Positions 9,039-16,427 of a stretch of 64,000 bases of DNA are shown one piece after another. Origin of the DNA: JABDLO01 sp041749255 (GTDB lineage: Bacteria > Bacteroidota > Bacteroidia > Chitinophagales > Saprospiraceae); the NCBI GenBank assembly GCA_041749255.1, contig JBGTBR010000072.1:1-64000 (forward strand). Reading direction: 5' to 3'. The number at the start of each line of letters is the position of its first letter. The stretch's first letter is position 1. A program made the translations under genes and the position numbers. The notes under the pieces were generated by a model. It saw nothing but the letters and a program-made list of their open reading frames with translations, had not been told where the DNA came from and searched no databases.

Positions 9039-9305
9039 TTATTGCGCAGATTCCAAAAGGCTTGCTCCACCTGATGAATTACTCACAATGATGGCTGTGA
9101 TAATACATAAGATAAAAAGAGTCGCGGCTAAACCCCATGTCAGTTTTTCAATAAAATCAGTCGATTTGGCTGCACCAAACATTTGATTGGCACCTTGTCC
9201 TCCAAAAGTAGAATCAATTCCTCCCCCTTTGGGATTTTGAATCAAAACAACAAGCATCAATAATATACAATTGATCGCTGTCAATATTGTTAAAGCAGTA
9301 GTCAT
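9039..9305 (-). CDS. secG: Preprotein translocase subunit SecG
   Basis: SecG is the small non-essential subunit of the SecYEG channel. The 88-residue protein has two membrane helices (about 3-22 and 56-76) separated by the conserved cytoplasmic loop VLIQNPKGGGIDSTFGGQGANQMFG, which identifies it. Its ATG directly follows the stop codon of the acidic protein gene with no spacer, so translation is likely coupled. Last gene of the miaB-secG run. Confidence 0.93.
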   Translation of the reverse strand: MTTALTILTAINCILLMLVVLIQNPKGGGIDSTFGGQGANQMFGAAKSTDFIEKLTWGLAATLFILCIITAIIVSNSSGGASLLESAQ

Positions 9306-10622
9306 TTAATTTTTATTTTTAATTTTCTCAATTTTCGCTGCAAAGTAAACACTTTTTTCCGGAAATATCAAACTCAACTTTTCATACATTTCAATGGCAT
9401 CTTCTGCATGGCCCTGATTTGCCAATAACTCCGCTAATGGCTCAGAAACAAGACCGCTGTCCTTTCCGGAAAAGAACTCAGTTTTCTTTTTCTTTTTCTT
9501 CTTTTTCTTCTTGTCTTTTTTTATCGATTTTTCAAAAACAGGTCTTGTATGCTCATCTGTAGAACCGGTCTTGGATAAAAGCCATTTACTGAAATCGGAC
9601 AAGTAATCTTCCTGCTCTTTATCTCTTTTACCAGCCTTTTTCTTCTTCTTGTCTTTTTTCGGACTTTTTCCTTTTTCCTTTTTACCGGTTGGTTGAGGCA
9701 CGTCACTTTCAGATTCGAAAGGATGCTCTATTACTATTTCCTCAATATCTTCATGGTTTCCATCCTCCGGTATCCTGTCTGTTTCATCTTCATTTTCAGA
9801 TGAAGATTCTTCTTCTTTATACTCTACATCGGTGTTTGAATCGACATCTTCTTCATTCTTTTCAGCATGATAAGCTGAAAAATCTTCCGGGGCAGAGATC
9901 AATTCCTCCTCCTCTTCTGATTCATTTGATGGCATATCTTCTGCTATGGCATCCTCACCTTTGTCCTCTTCACCATTTGTTTCTTCCCATTCATTTTCTT
10001 CCAACTGAAGAGGTGGAATATACTCCTTTTCTTCATCTTCATGTGCGGAGGTGATATCATCTTCTTCATGAACCAGCACTTTGTTTTCTACATTCTCCTC
10101 TCCTATTGTATTTTCTATTTCGACCGGGGGATCATCCTTCTCTGACCGGATGATTAAATCATTTTCTGAAGGGTCCTGGGTTTCATCTGCAACATCAAAT
10201 TTGGATTGTTCACCATCACTATTTTCATCTTCCTGCTCATCCGGTGTTTCGATGTATTCTCTTTCCGAATCATCAGGTCCCAGGTCAATAACAGAGACCA
10301 CCGTATCTGTTGAATCCTCAAAGATAAAATCGGAATTCTCTTCTGCCCTTTCCAGATCGGCATTTTCTTTGTCCGCATCCGGTAAGGAGTGATCATGACC
10401 TGTTGAAACTTCTGAATCAGGCATGCGGGACATAACACTTTCCGCATTCTCATAAATGGTATTGTATATCTCTGTAGCCATACCCGGGGACACCTCATAC
10501 AGTACTGCTTTATGCAGGTCATTCTTTTTTATGGCCAACAGCATCTGATGAAATTGGGAGTATGGAGCTATTGAAACAATATCCTCCAATTCCTTTACAC
10601 TTATATTGATCCAGTCACGCAT
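9306..10622 (-). CDS. Highly acidic protein with lysine-rich blocks and a TPR-like C-terminus
   Basis: The 438-residue protein has a short conserved N-terminal part (VKELEDIVSIAPYSQFHQMLLAIKKNDLHKA, about 10-40). A long disordered region follows at about 65-310, dominated by Glu, Asp and Ser. Two lysine blocks stand at about 317-335 and 375-390, the second with ten lysines in a row. The C-terminal helix pair (EPLAELLANQGHAEDAIEMYEKL...) resembles one TPR unit. There is no signal peptide, so it is probably cytoplasmic. Proteins of this layout sit between lptE and secG in related genomes, as I recall; the function is unknown. The lysine run is encoded by AAG/AAA repeats (about 9484-9520), which could slip. 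Confidence 0.7.
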   Translation of the reverse strand: MRDWINISVKELEDIVSIAPYSQFHQMLLAIKKNDLHKAVLYEVSPGMATEIYNTIYENAESVMSRMPDSEVSTGHDHSLPDADKENADLERAEENSDFIFEDSTDTVVSVIDLGPDDSEREYIETPDEQEDENSDGEQSKFDVADETQDPSENDLIIRSEKDDPPVEIENTIGEENVENKVLVHEEDDITSAHEDEEKEYIPPLQLEENEWEETNGEEDKGEDAIAEDMPSNESEEEEELISAPEDFSAYHAEKNEEDVDSNTDVEYKEEESSSENEDETDRIPEDGNHEDIEEIVIEHPFESESDVPQPTGKKEKGKSPKKDKKKKKAGKRDKEQEDYLSDFSKWLLSKTGSTDEHTRPVFEKSIKKDKKKKKKKKKKTEFFSGKDSGLVSEPLAELLANQGHAEDAIEMYEKLSLIFPEKSVYFAAKIEKIKNKN

Positions 10623-10676
10623 AATTCATTTTGGTACATAAAAATAAGAAAAAGGGCGAAATTTAACTGAAAACTC

Positions 10677-11204
10677 TTACCAATTGGTAAATGCCCTGTT
10701 AAATACATCTTCTGTAATTTGTCTGAAGATATCTGCTATAAAGCCATCTTGTAAGGACTGAAGATCAGCATTGCTTTCAAAATCCCGAAAGAATGAGAAG
10801 GTTTGCTTCCAGTTGTCATCTTCATTCCTCGCATTGATATATTCGACTTCCACGCCTATGGTAAGTTTGTTAAAAGATACTGTATTCCCTGCCTGAGGAG
10901 CTTCTGAACTCACCTGGAATCTGGAAATGGATCCCTGAAAAACTATGTCGGGATCGATATCAACCAAATTCAATCTCGACTCATTTCTCACTTTTGTCCT
11001 TAATGCTTCAGAAAAGATTTGGTCTATTGCTCCGGGAGCATTAGGAGCTCTGTTGACAAAATCTTCCACATAAAATGTACTTAATTGCGGGGGAATTGAA
11101 ATTCCTTTAAAACTATAACATCCACAGAAAATAATCAAAAAATAACATAAGCCACCAATAGTTCCTGCCACTTTAAAAATCTGTGCTCCGGATTGCCAGT
11201 TCAT
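10677..11204 (-). CDS. lptE: LptE-family LPS assembly lipoprotein
   Basis: In the LPS export machine, LptE plugs the LptD barrel in the outer membrane. The 175-residue protein matches the Bacteroidota LptE family: a hydrophobic N-terminus, a Cys in FCGCYSFKG (C29), then SIPPQLSTFYVEDFVN and a C-terminal DGFIADIFRQITEDVFNRAF. The N-terminus is unusual, with about 15 residues before the hydrophobic segment, so a shorter internal start is possible, though no better ATG is seen. It starts 30 bases after the sigma-54 activator stop and is followed by the acidic gene. Confidence 0.8.
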   Translation of the reverse strand: MNWQSGAQIFKVAGTIGGLCYFLIIFCGCYSFKGISIPPQLSTFYVEDFVNRAPNAPGAIDQIFSEALRTKVRNESRLNLVDIDPDIVFQGSISRFQVSSEAPQAGNTVSFNKLTIGVEVEYINARNEDDNWKQTFSFFRDFESNADLQSLQDGFIADIFRQITEDVFNRAFTNW

Positions 11205-11234
11205 GTATGTACTTTTAATGCTTTAACAACGAAG

Positions 11235-12515
11235 TTATTCAACTATATCGTATTGTTTAATCTTTCTGTAAAGTGTCCTTTCTGAAATACCCAATTCTTT
11301 AGCAGCGTCTTTCCTCTTGCTGTTGTATTTTTTTAGTGCCTTTTGTATCATATCTTTTTCCATATCTTCAAGAGACAAAGACTCATCTACCACTTCAGTA
11401 TTTTCATATTCATCTTTAAAAGCAGGGTCTAAAATTATGGGTTTTTGATAATCCGGTGTGTTCCCTTCTGCTGAAGCACTGTATTCTCTATCATTGTATT
11501 CCATATCTTTCCCACTTTGATCATACAGCGATGAAGCCGGGTTTAAGGATTTCAACCTGCTCATATCGGGGAGCTCTAAATCATTTTTGCGGATCAATTC
11601 GTACACCAATGATTTTAAATCACTCAGGTCTGCCTTCATATCCACTAAAAACTTAAAAAGAATTTCCCTTTCATGGAATCCATTTTGATCTTCCTTTTGC
11701 GAACCGGAAATGGCGGGCAGGTTTCGTTTGAGAATATGGGGAAGAAGGGCTGAAAATGTTTCAGCTGTGACTACTTTTCCCTCTGACAATACTGAAAGTT
11801 GTTCGACCGCATTTCGTAGTTCGCGAATATTTCCAGGCCAATGATAATTTTCAATCACTCTTCTGGCACTTTCATCGATATGAATGGGGTCGGTGCGGTA
11901 CTTCTCAGCAAAATCTATAGCGAATTTTCTAAAAAGCATATATATATCTTCCCTTCTCTCTCTAAGCGAGGGCACAAAAATGGGAACCGTATTTAGCCTG
12001 TAATACAAATCATCTCTGAACTTGCCTTTTTTGATCTGTTTTTCAAGGCTGATGTTCGTCGCAGCAACGATACGCACGTCGGTTTTCAAAACCTTGGAAG
12101 AACCCACTTTTATAAATTCACCGGATTCGAGTATTCTGAGCAGGAAGGACTGTGTATCGAGAGGCATTTCGCCAATCTCATCCAGGAATATAGTACCACC
12201 ATCTACAGTTTCAAAATATCCTTTTCGCTCGCCCGTAGCGCCGGTAAATGATCCTTTTTCATGTCCAAACAATTCAGAGTTAATGGTACCTTCTGGTATG
12301 GCTCCACAATTGATGGCTATGAATTTATTGTGTTTTCGCTTACTCAGTTCATGTATGATCCTTGAAAAAATTTCCTTTCCTACACCACTCTCACCCTGGA
12401 TGAGCACACTCAGATCAGTAGAAGCAACTCTGACAGCCGTATTTAAAGCCCTGTCAAGCCCTTCAGAGCGCCCAATGATGCCGAATCTTTGTTTTATGCT
12501 ATTTAAATTTGTCAT
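11235..12515 (-). CDS. Sigma-54-dependent transcriptional activator without receiver domain
   Basis: An enhancer-binding AAA+ activator of RpoN promoters, 426 residues from the ATG at 12515. A TTG five codons earlier lies inside the miaB stop region; I prefer the ATG because AGAAGGA stands just upstream. The AAA+ domain starts almost at the N-terminus: Walker A GESGVGKE at 41-48, the sigma-54 contact loop GSFTGA at 88-93 (most relatives have GAFTGA) and GGTIFLDEIGEMP as Walker B. The C-terminus has a Fis-type helix-turn-helix (KDAAKELGISERTLYRKIKQY). There is no response-regulator or GAF domain, so activity must be set by abundance or a partner protein. It overlaps the miaB operon end. Confidence 0.88.
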   Translation of the reverse strand: MTNLNSIKQRFGIIGRSEGLDRALNTAVRVASTDLSVLIQGESGVGKEIFSRIIHELSKRKHNKFIAINCGAIPEGTINSELFGHEKGSFTGATGERKGYFETVDGGTIFLDEIGEMPLDTQSFLLRILESGEFIKVGSSKVLKTDVRIVAATNISLEKQIKKGKFRDDLYYRLNTVPIFVPSLRERREDIYMLFRKFAIDFAEKYRTDPIHIDESARRVIENYHWPGNIRELRNAVEQLSVLSEGKVVTAETFSALLPHILKRNLPAISGSQKEDQNGFHEREILFKFLVDMKADLSDLKSLVYELIRKNDLELPDMSRLKSLNPASSLYDQSGKDMEYNDREYSASAEGNTPDYQKPIILDPAFKDEYENTEVVDESLSLEDMEKDMIQKALKKYNSKRKDAAKELGISERTLYRKIKQYDIVE

Positions 12516-12526
12516 AAAATTCCTTC

Positions 12527-13957
12527 TCAAATTTGTATTCCGATAAGTGTTGCACTCGTCGCATGTGTGACCTGAACTTCTACGTATTCCCCTGGACGAT
12601 GTCCATCTTTTTTAGGGAATACAATCATTTTATTTTGTGAATTGCGCCCTTTCCAGTCGAGGTTTGATTTTTTGGAATCTCCTTCGATAAGCACTTTAAA
12701 TATTTTGCCTATGTCTTTTTTGTTATGCATTAAAGAGAGATGGTTTTGCAATCGTATGACTTCATTCAATCGCCTTTTTTTCGTCTCTTCCGGAATGTCG
12801 TCTTTATACTTTCTTGCCGCCAGTGTGCCCGGGCGTTCTGAATAAATAAACATATAGGACATGCTGTATCCGACCCATTCCATCATGGATAGTGTATCTC
12901 TGTGTTCTTCCTCGGTCTCTGTGCAAAATCCGGTAATGATATCTGAGGAAATGGCACAGTCAGGTATGATCCGGTATATGGCATCTACTCTTTCTTTATA
13001 CCACTCTCTGTCATAGGTTCTGTTCATGAGACTGAGTATACGACTGTTACCGGATTGCACCGGGAGGTGAATGTAATTGCATATGTTTTCATATCGCGAT
13101 ATGGTATGCAGCACTTCATCTGTGATATCCTTGGGGTGAGAGGTAGAAAAACGAATGCGAAGATCAGGATGCACTCTAGCCACGCGTTCGAGGAGATTTG
13201 CAAAATTGACCTTTTCATTCCCATCGGGATCACTCCATTTATAGCTATCTACGTTTTGCCCCAATAGTGTCACTTCTCTGTATCCGTTGGCAAACAGATC
13301 GCTTGCTTCTGCAACGATGGAATAGGGATCGCGACTTCTTTCCCTGCCCCTTGTAAAGGGAACCACACAAAATGAGCACATGTTATCACAGCCCCGCATA
13401 ATAGAAATGAAAGCGGTTACCCCATTGCTTCCAAGCCGAACCGGCGAAATATCCGCATAAGTTTCCTCTCTGGACAATAGGACATTGACTCCCTTATCTC
13501 CATCTTCGGCCGATGCCAATAAATTGGGTAGATCTCTATAGGCATCGGGGCCCACTACCATGTCGACGATCTTTTCCTGCTCCAGGAACTTACTTTTTAA
13601 CCTTTCGGCCATGCAGCCCAATACGCCTACCAGTAAATCCGGTTTTCTATTCTTTATCGAATTAAAAACCTGGAGTCTTTTTCTGACGGTTTCTTCTGCC
13701 TTTTCCCTGATCGAACAGGTGTTAATCAATATCAGGTCTGATTCCTCCACATCCCTTGTTGGAGCATAGCCGGCACCGGATAATATGGAAGCCACGATTT
13801 CTGAATCGGAAAAGTTCATCTGGCAGCCATAGCTTTCTATATAAAAAAGCTTTCCATTGAGGTGTTGACCTTCAGGTTTGAAAAAAACCTCTCCTTGCCT
13901 TTGCTCGTCTATTTTTTTTACTATCCCTTCCAATGTGGAGTTCTGATCGTACATCAT
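12527..13957 (-). CDS. miaB: tRNA-2-methylthio-N6-dimethylallyladenosine synthase MiaB
   Basis: Radical-SAM enzyme that methylthiolates i6A37 of tRNAs reading UNN codons. The 476-residue protein has the auxiliary-cluster cysteines C45, C81 and C115 (ESYGCQMNFSDS, NTCSIREKAE, LGCMAERL) and the radical-SAM cysteines C190, C194 and C197 (RGCDNMCSFCVVPFTRG). A C-terminal TRAM region (KIFKVLIEGDSKKS onward) completes the family layout. First gene of the minus-strand run miaB, sigma-54 activator, lptE, acidic protein, secG; the downstream activator starts within a few bases of its stop. A good Bacteroidota promoter lies upstream at 13993-14026. Confidence 0.96.
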   Translation of the reverse strand: MMYDQNSTLEGIVKKIDEQRQGEVFFKPEGQHLNGKLFYIESYGCQMNFSDSEIVASILSGAGYAPTRDVEESDLILINTCSIREKAEETVRKRLQVFNSIKNRKPDLLVGVLGCMAERLKSKFLEQEKIVDMVVGPDAYRDLPNLLASAEDGDKGVNVLLSREETYADISPVRLGSNGVTAFISIMRGCDNMCSFCVVPFTRGRERSRDPYSIVAEASDLFANGYREVTLLGQNVDSYKWSDPDGNEKVNFANLLERVARVHPDLRIRFSTSHPKDITDEVLHTISRYENICNYIHLPVQSGNSRILSLMNRTYDREWYKERVDAIYRIIPDCAISSDIITGFCTETEEEHRDTLSMMEWVGYSMSYMFIYSERPGTLAARKYKDDIPEETKKRRLNEVIRLQNHLSLMHNKKDIGKIFKVLIEGDSKKSNLDWKGRNSQNKMIVFPKKDGHRPGEYVEVQVTHATSATLIGIQI

Positions 13958-13992
13958 CGCATTTATTACTTCCTGATTTTTATAATGGAGTG

Positions 13993-14026
13993 CAAAAATA
14001 CAGTTTTTATATTATAAAGTGACAAA
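13993..14026 (-). promoter_or_regulatory. Promoter of the miaB operon
   Basis: On the minus strand, TTTG (14023-14026) is followed after 22 bases by TATTTTTG (13993-14000), matching the Bacteroidota sigma-factor consensus TTTG/TAnnTTTG. It lies about 36 bases upstream of the miaB ATG. Confidence 0.6.
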
Positions 14027-14078
14027 ATGGCAGTAAACAAATGGTAAAAATGGAGGAGAAATTAATGTAAAAAATGGT

Positions 14079-14245
14079 TAGTGTCGTGTCACATGTATTC
14101 TGACGGTTAAGTCGCTGGTATTTTTCTGGCTGTTGAGAAAAAAAATCCGCGCATCCTCCAGAGGCGGACGTAAGGATTTTTTTCCGAAAGCAGGCTGGAA
14201 AAGAGCAAGACTTGGATCGTCAAGAATATGTGTGACTCGACACTA
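14079..14245. repeat. MITE-like element family 2, intact copy
   Basis: A 167-base non-coding element with long terminal inverted repeats. The left end TAGTGTCGTGTCACATGTAT pairs imperfectly with the right end (CGTCAAGAATATGTGTGACTC then GACACTA), about 27 bases per arm. The interior has AAAAAAATCC and GGATTTTTTT arms that can also pair. Related sequence, lacking the right arm, recurs at about 15493-15610 on the other side of rplU-rpmA. Confidence 0.8.
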
Positions 14246-14376
14246 GACCTGATTTAGTGTTAAAAGTTATTACAGATCGAGGAAAGTGATACCGGATACC
14301 AATGTGCACAAACGTTATACTATTGCCCAACCCACTTTAAATATCTGGAAAGATGAATAAAAATTTTAAGCAGAAG

Positions 14377-14409
14377 TTGGGTGTGTATGAATAAATTATT
14401 TTATCTTTG
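14377..14409 (+). promoter_or_regulatory. Promoter of rplU-rpmA
   Basis: TTG (14377-14379) and TATCTTTG (14402-14409), separated by 22 bases, match the Bacteroidota -33/-7 consensus. The rplU ATG is 37 bases downstream of the -7 element. The TATCTTTGCA form is a strong match. Confidence 0.65.
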
Positions 14410-14445
14410 CAGTCCTTTTTAAAATAATAAAAATCATAACAGCAT

Positions 14446-14757
14446 ATGTTTGCAATAGTATCTATAGCTGGTCAACAATTCAAAGTGAACGAAGGTCAGG
14501 AAATTTTCGTCCACCAGCTGGATGCCCCCGATGGAGACAATGTGTCTTTTGACAGGGTTCATTTGGTTTCTAAAGACGATGGAATTATGATCGGCGCTCC
14601 TTTAGTTGAAGGCGCTTCTGTCAACGCCACCGTAATTGGAAAACAGAAAGGCGACAAAGTCATCGTTTTTAAGAAAAAAAGAAGAAAGGGCTATCAGGTA
14701 AAAAATGGCCACAGACAGTTATTCACTAAAATAAAGATTGACAGTATCATCGTGTGA
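14446..14757 (+). CDS. rplU: 50S ribosomal protein L21
   Basis: L21 binds 23S rRNA in the large subunit. The 103-residue length is standard. The N-terminus FAIVSIAGQQFKVNEGQEIFV and the C-terminal KKRRKGYQVKNGHRQLFTKIKI carry the family signature. It is the first gene of the rplU-rpmA pair, with a strong promoter 37-69 bases upstream and rpmA 33 bases downstream. A MITE-like repeat lies on each side of the operon. Confidence 0.98.
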   Translation: MFAIVSIAGQQFKVNEGQEIFVHQLDAPDGDNVSFDRVHLVSKDDGIMIGAPLVEGASVNATVIGKQKGDKVIVFKKKRRKGYQVKNGHRQLFTKIKIDSIIV

Positions 14758-14790
14758 TACTTATTATCATCTTTTATAAAATACAATAAA

Positions 14791-15099
14791 ATGGCACATA
14801 AAAAAGGTGTAGGTAGTTCGGACAACGGAAGAGATAGTCATAGTAAACGCTTAGGGGTTAAACTTTTTGGCGGTCAATTTGCTAAGCCAGGCAATATTCT
14901 CGTTAGGCAAAGAGGCACAAAATTTCATCCCGGTAATCATGTAGGCATGGGTAAAGATTTCACATTACATGCATTGGAATATGGTACAGTAGAGTTTAAA
15001 AGAGGCAGGAAAAACAGAACTTTTGTACACATTGTTCCAATGGAAACGGTAGCTGAAACGGTTGCTGACATTAAACAGTTTACTTCAGAAGAAGAATAA
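14791..15099 (+). CDS. rpmA: 50S ribosomal protein L27
   Basis: L27 reaches toward the peptidyl-transferase centre. MAHKKGVGSSDNGRDSHSKR and KLFGGQFAKPGNILVRQRG identify it. The N-terminus begins directly with MAHKKG and shows no Firmicutes-type cleaved extension. At 102 residues it has a longer C-terminal tail (VETVAETVADIKQFTSEEE-like) than the roughly 85 residues of E. coli. Co-transcribed with rplU and ended by the hairpin at 15137-15177. Confidence 0.98.
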   Translation: MAHKKGVGSSDNGRDSHSKRLGVKLFGGQFAKPGNILVRQRGTKFHPGNHVGMGKDFTLHALEYGTVEFKRGRKNRTFVHIVPMETVAETVADIKQFTSEEE

Positions 15100-15136
15100 A
15101 AGAACTACCGTAAATTTCGTGAGTTCAAAAAAGGCG

Positions 15137-15177
15137 AGATAACCTTTCCATGGTGAATGTGGGAAGGTTATCTTTTT
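15137..15177 (+). terminator. Terminator of rplU-rpmA
   Basis: AGATAACCTTTCC pairs with GGGAAGGTTATCT around an 11-base loop and is followed by TTTTT. It lies 38 bases after the rpmA stop codon. Confidence 0.85.
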
Positions 15178-15492
15178 ACTAAACTACTTAACTCATAAAG
15201 TTTTTTCATGCGATGTTCATCTGTTTATTCATTTTTACTTGTATAAAATACATGCATGAACTCACATAACTTTCTATTAATCATTTTTGGTATTTCTATC
15301 TTATCTACTATTCTTTTACTTTTTTGTCTACTATATAACAAATCGTAAGTCGCTGTATATCAAGCTGCATCTTTGAGCTTATTTAGAAAACCGGGCTCTG
15401 CTCAGGTCTGATTCGCCACCAAAGTTATCTAATTTTGATGTTCGGTTTGCAAACCGCGAAGACTTGATACAAAAAAGTAACAAAAAAAATAT

Positions 15493-15610
15493 AGTATTGT
15501 GTTCAAGTGTCTGTCGGTTATGTCGCAGGTATTTTACTGGGTGTTGGGTAAAAAATCTGTGCACTACCAATTAGAGGATGGGGACATAAAAACTTCTCTC
15601 TCAAAAGAAT
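15493..15610. repeat. MITE-like element family 2, degenerate partial copy
   Basis: This stretch aligns with the left two-thirds of 14079-14245. Shared words are GTGT...TCTG.CGGTTA.GTCGC.GGTATTTT, CTGG.TGTTG.G and AAAAAATC.G.GCA. The right inverted terminus is not recognisable. The rest of 15178-15674 is AT-rich and non-coding, with a small palindrome CGGTTTGCAAACCG at about 15443-15456. Confidence 0.55.
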
Positions 15611-15674
15611 TTAATCATTCCGTTTGTGAATCTTTGATTAATCCGTTTTAGCAGTACATGTACGTTTCATAAAA

Positions 15675-16427
15675 TTATATTTCCTCAAAATGATCGGGAT
15701 GAAACCATCCAACCTCCCTGTCTTCTGTGCGTACTTTATGCCAGCCCTCGAGTTGGTCTATAATAAAAATTTTGTACCCCGGCTTCAGGAGTTTCACGTC
15801 ATTGCTTCTTGGGTCAGGTCCTGATTTCAAAAAAGAAGAAACCATAACTATTCCTTCCCGGCTATGGATCAAACTATTTTTTCTTTGCCATCCTGCCCAT
15901 GCAAAAGTCATAAAGCCCATAAGCAAAAGCAAAACTATAGGAATAGATATTCTCCTTTTTACATGTCTTCCACGATAAAACCATAAATAATAAAGGAAGG
16001 AAGCCAAAAGTACAAGAAACAAAAGACTGATAACAGCCCAGGCATTAGCGGGCAAAGCCATATAGATTGCTCTCCATTTTCTGAAGAGTATAAAATCGGG
16101 AATATCTATGATATCCAATTGAAGGAGATTATGGACTATCTGCAAATTATTGGTGGATGCTGCATGGCCCGGGTTGATTTTCAGAGCTTTTTCGTAATAA
16201 AGAATCGCTAAAGCAAAGCTGTCGAGAGCAACATAACTATTGGCCAAATTATAAAATAGCTCTGCGGATACATTGCCAGAAAATTCAATTTGCCGGTACA
16301 ATTCAATGGCATTTTGATGTTGAGACTGATCCGCCAATCCATTGGCAACAGCGAAATCAGAAGGTTGTCCATGTGCTATGGAAGCAATAAAAAGCGAAAG
16401 TAAAAGTGCAAGTCGTCTAAAAAGCAT
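15675..16427 (-). CDS. TPR and SH3-like membrane protein (BatE-like)
   Basis: From the ATG at 16427 the protein is 250 residues: a signal peptide (MLFRRLALLLSLFIASIAHG), two TPR-like helix pairs (about 35-110, with ELFYNLANSYVALDSFALAILYYEKALKINPG), two membrane helices (about 130-150 and 165-182) and a C-terminal SH3-like domain (about 190-250, ending WHKVRTEDREVGWFHPDHF). A longer reading from 16508 would bury the signal peptide, so the internal ATG is chosen. It overlaps the end of the OstA-like gene by 11 bases, implying translational coupling. The layout resembles BatE of the Bacteroidota aerotolerance cluster, but no batA-D genes are adjacent, so a cell-envelope role is inferred. Confidence 0.75.
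   Translation of the reverse strand: MLFRRLALLLSLFIASIAHGQPSDFAVANGLADQSQHQNAIELYRQIEFSGNVSAELFYNLANSYVALDSFALAILYYEKALKINPGHAASTNNLQIVHNLLQLDIIDIPDFILFRKWRAIYMALPANAWAVISLLFLVLLASFLYYLWFYRGRHVKRRISIPIVLLLLMGFMTFAWAGWQRKNSLIHSREGIVMVSSFLKSGPDPRSNDVKLLKPGYKIFIIDQLEGWHKVRTEDREVGWFHPDHFEEI

Noticed and set aside
15379..15570. Minus-strand 63-codon ORF
   Set aside because: It lies mostly in low-complexity spacer and the degenerate repeat, with no family signal.
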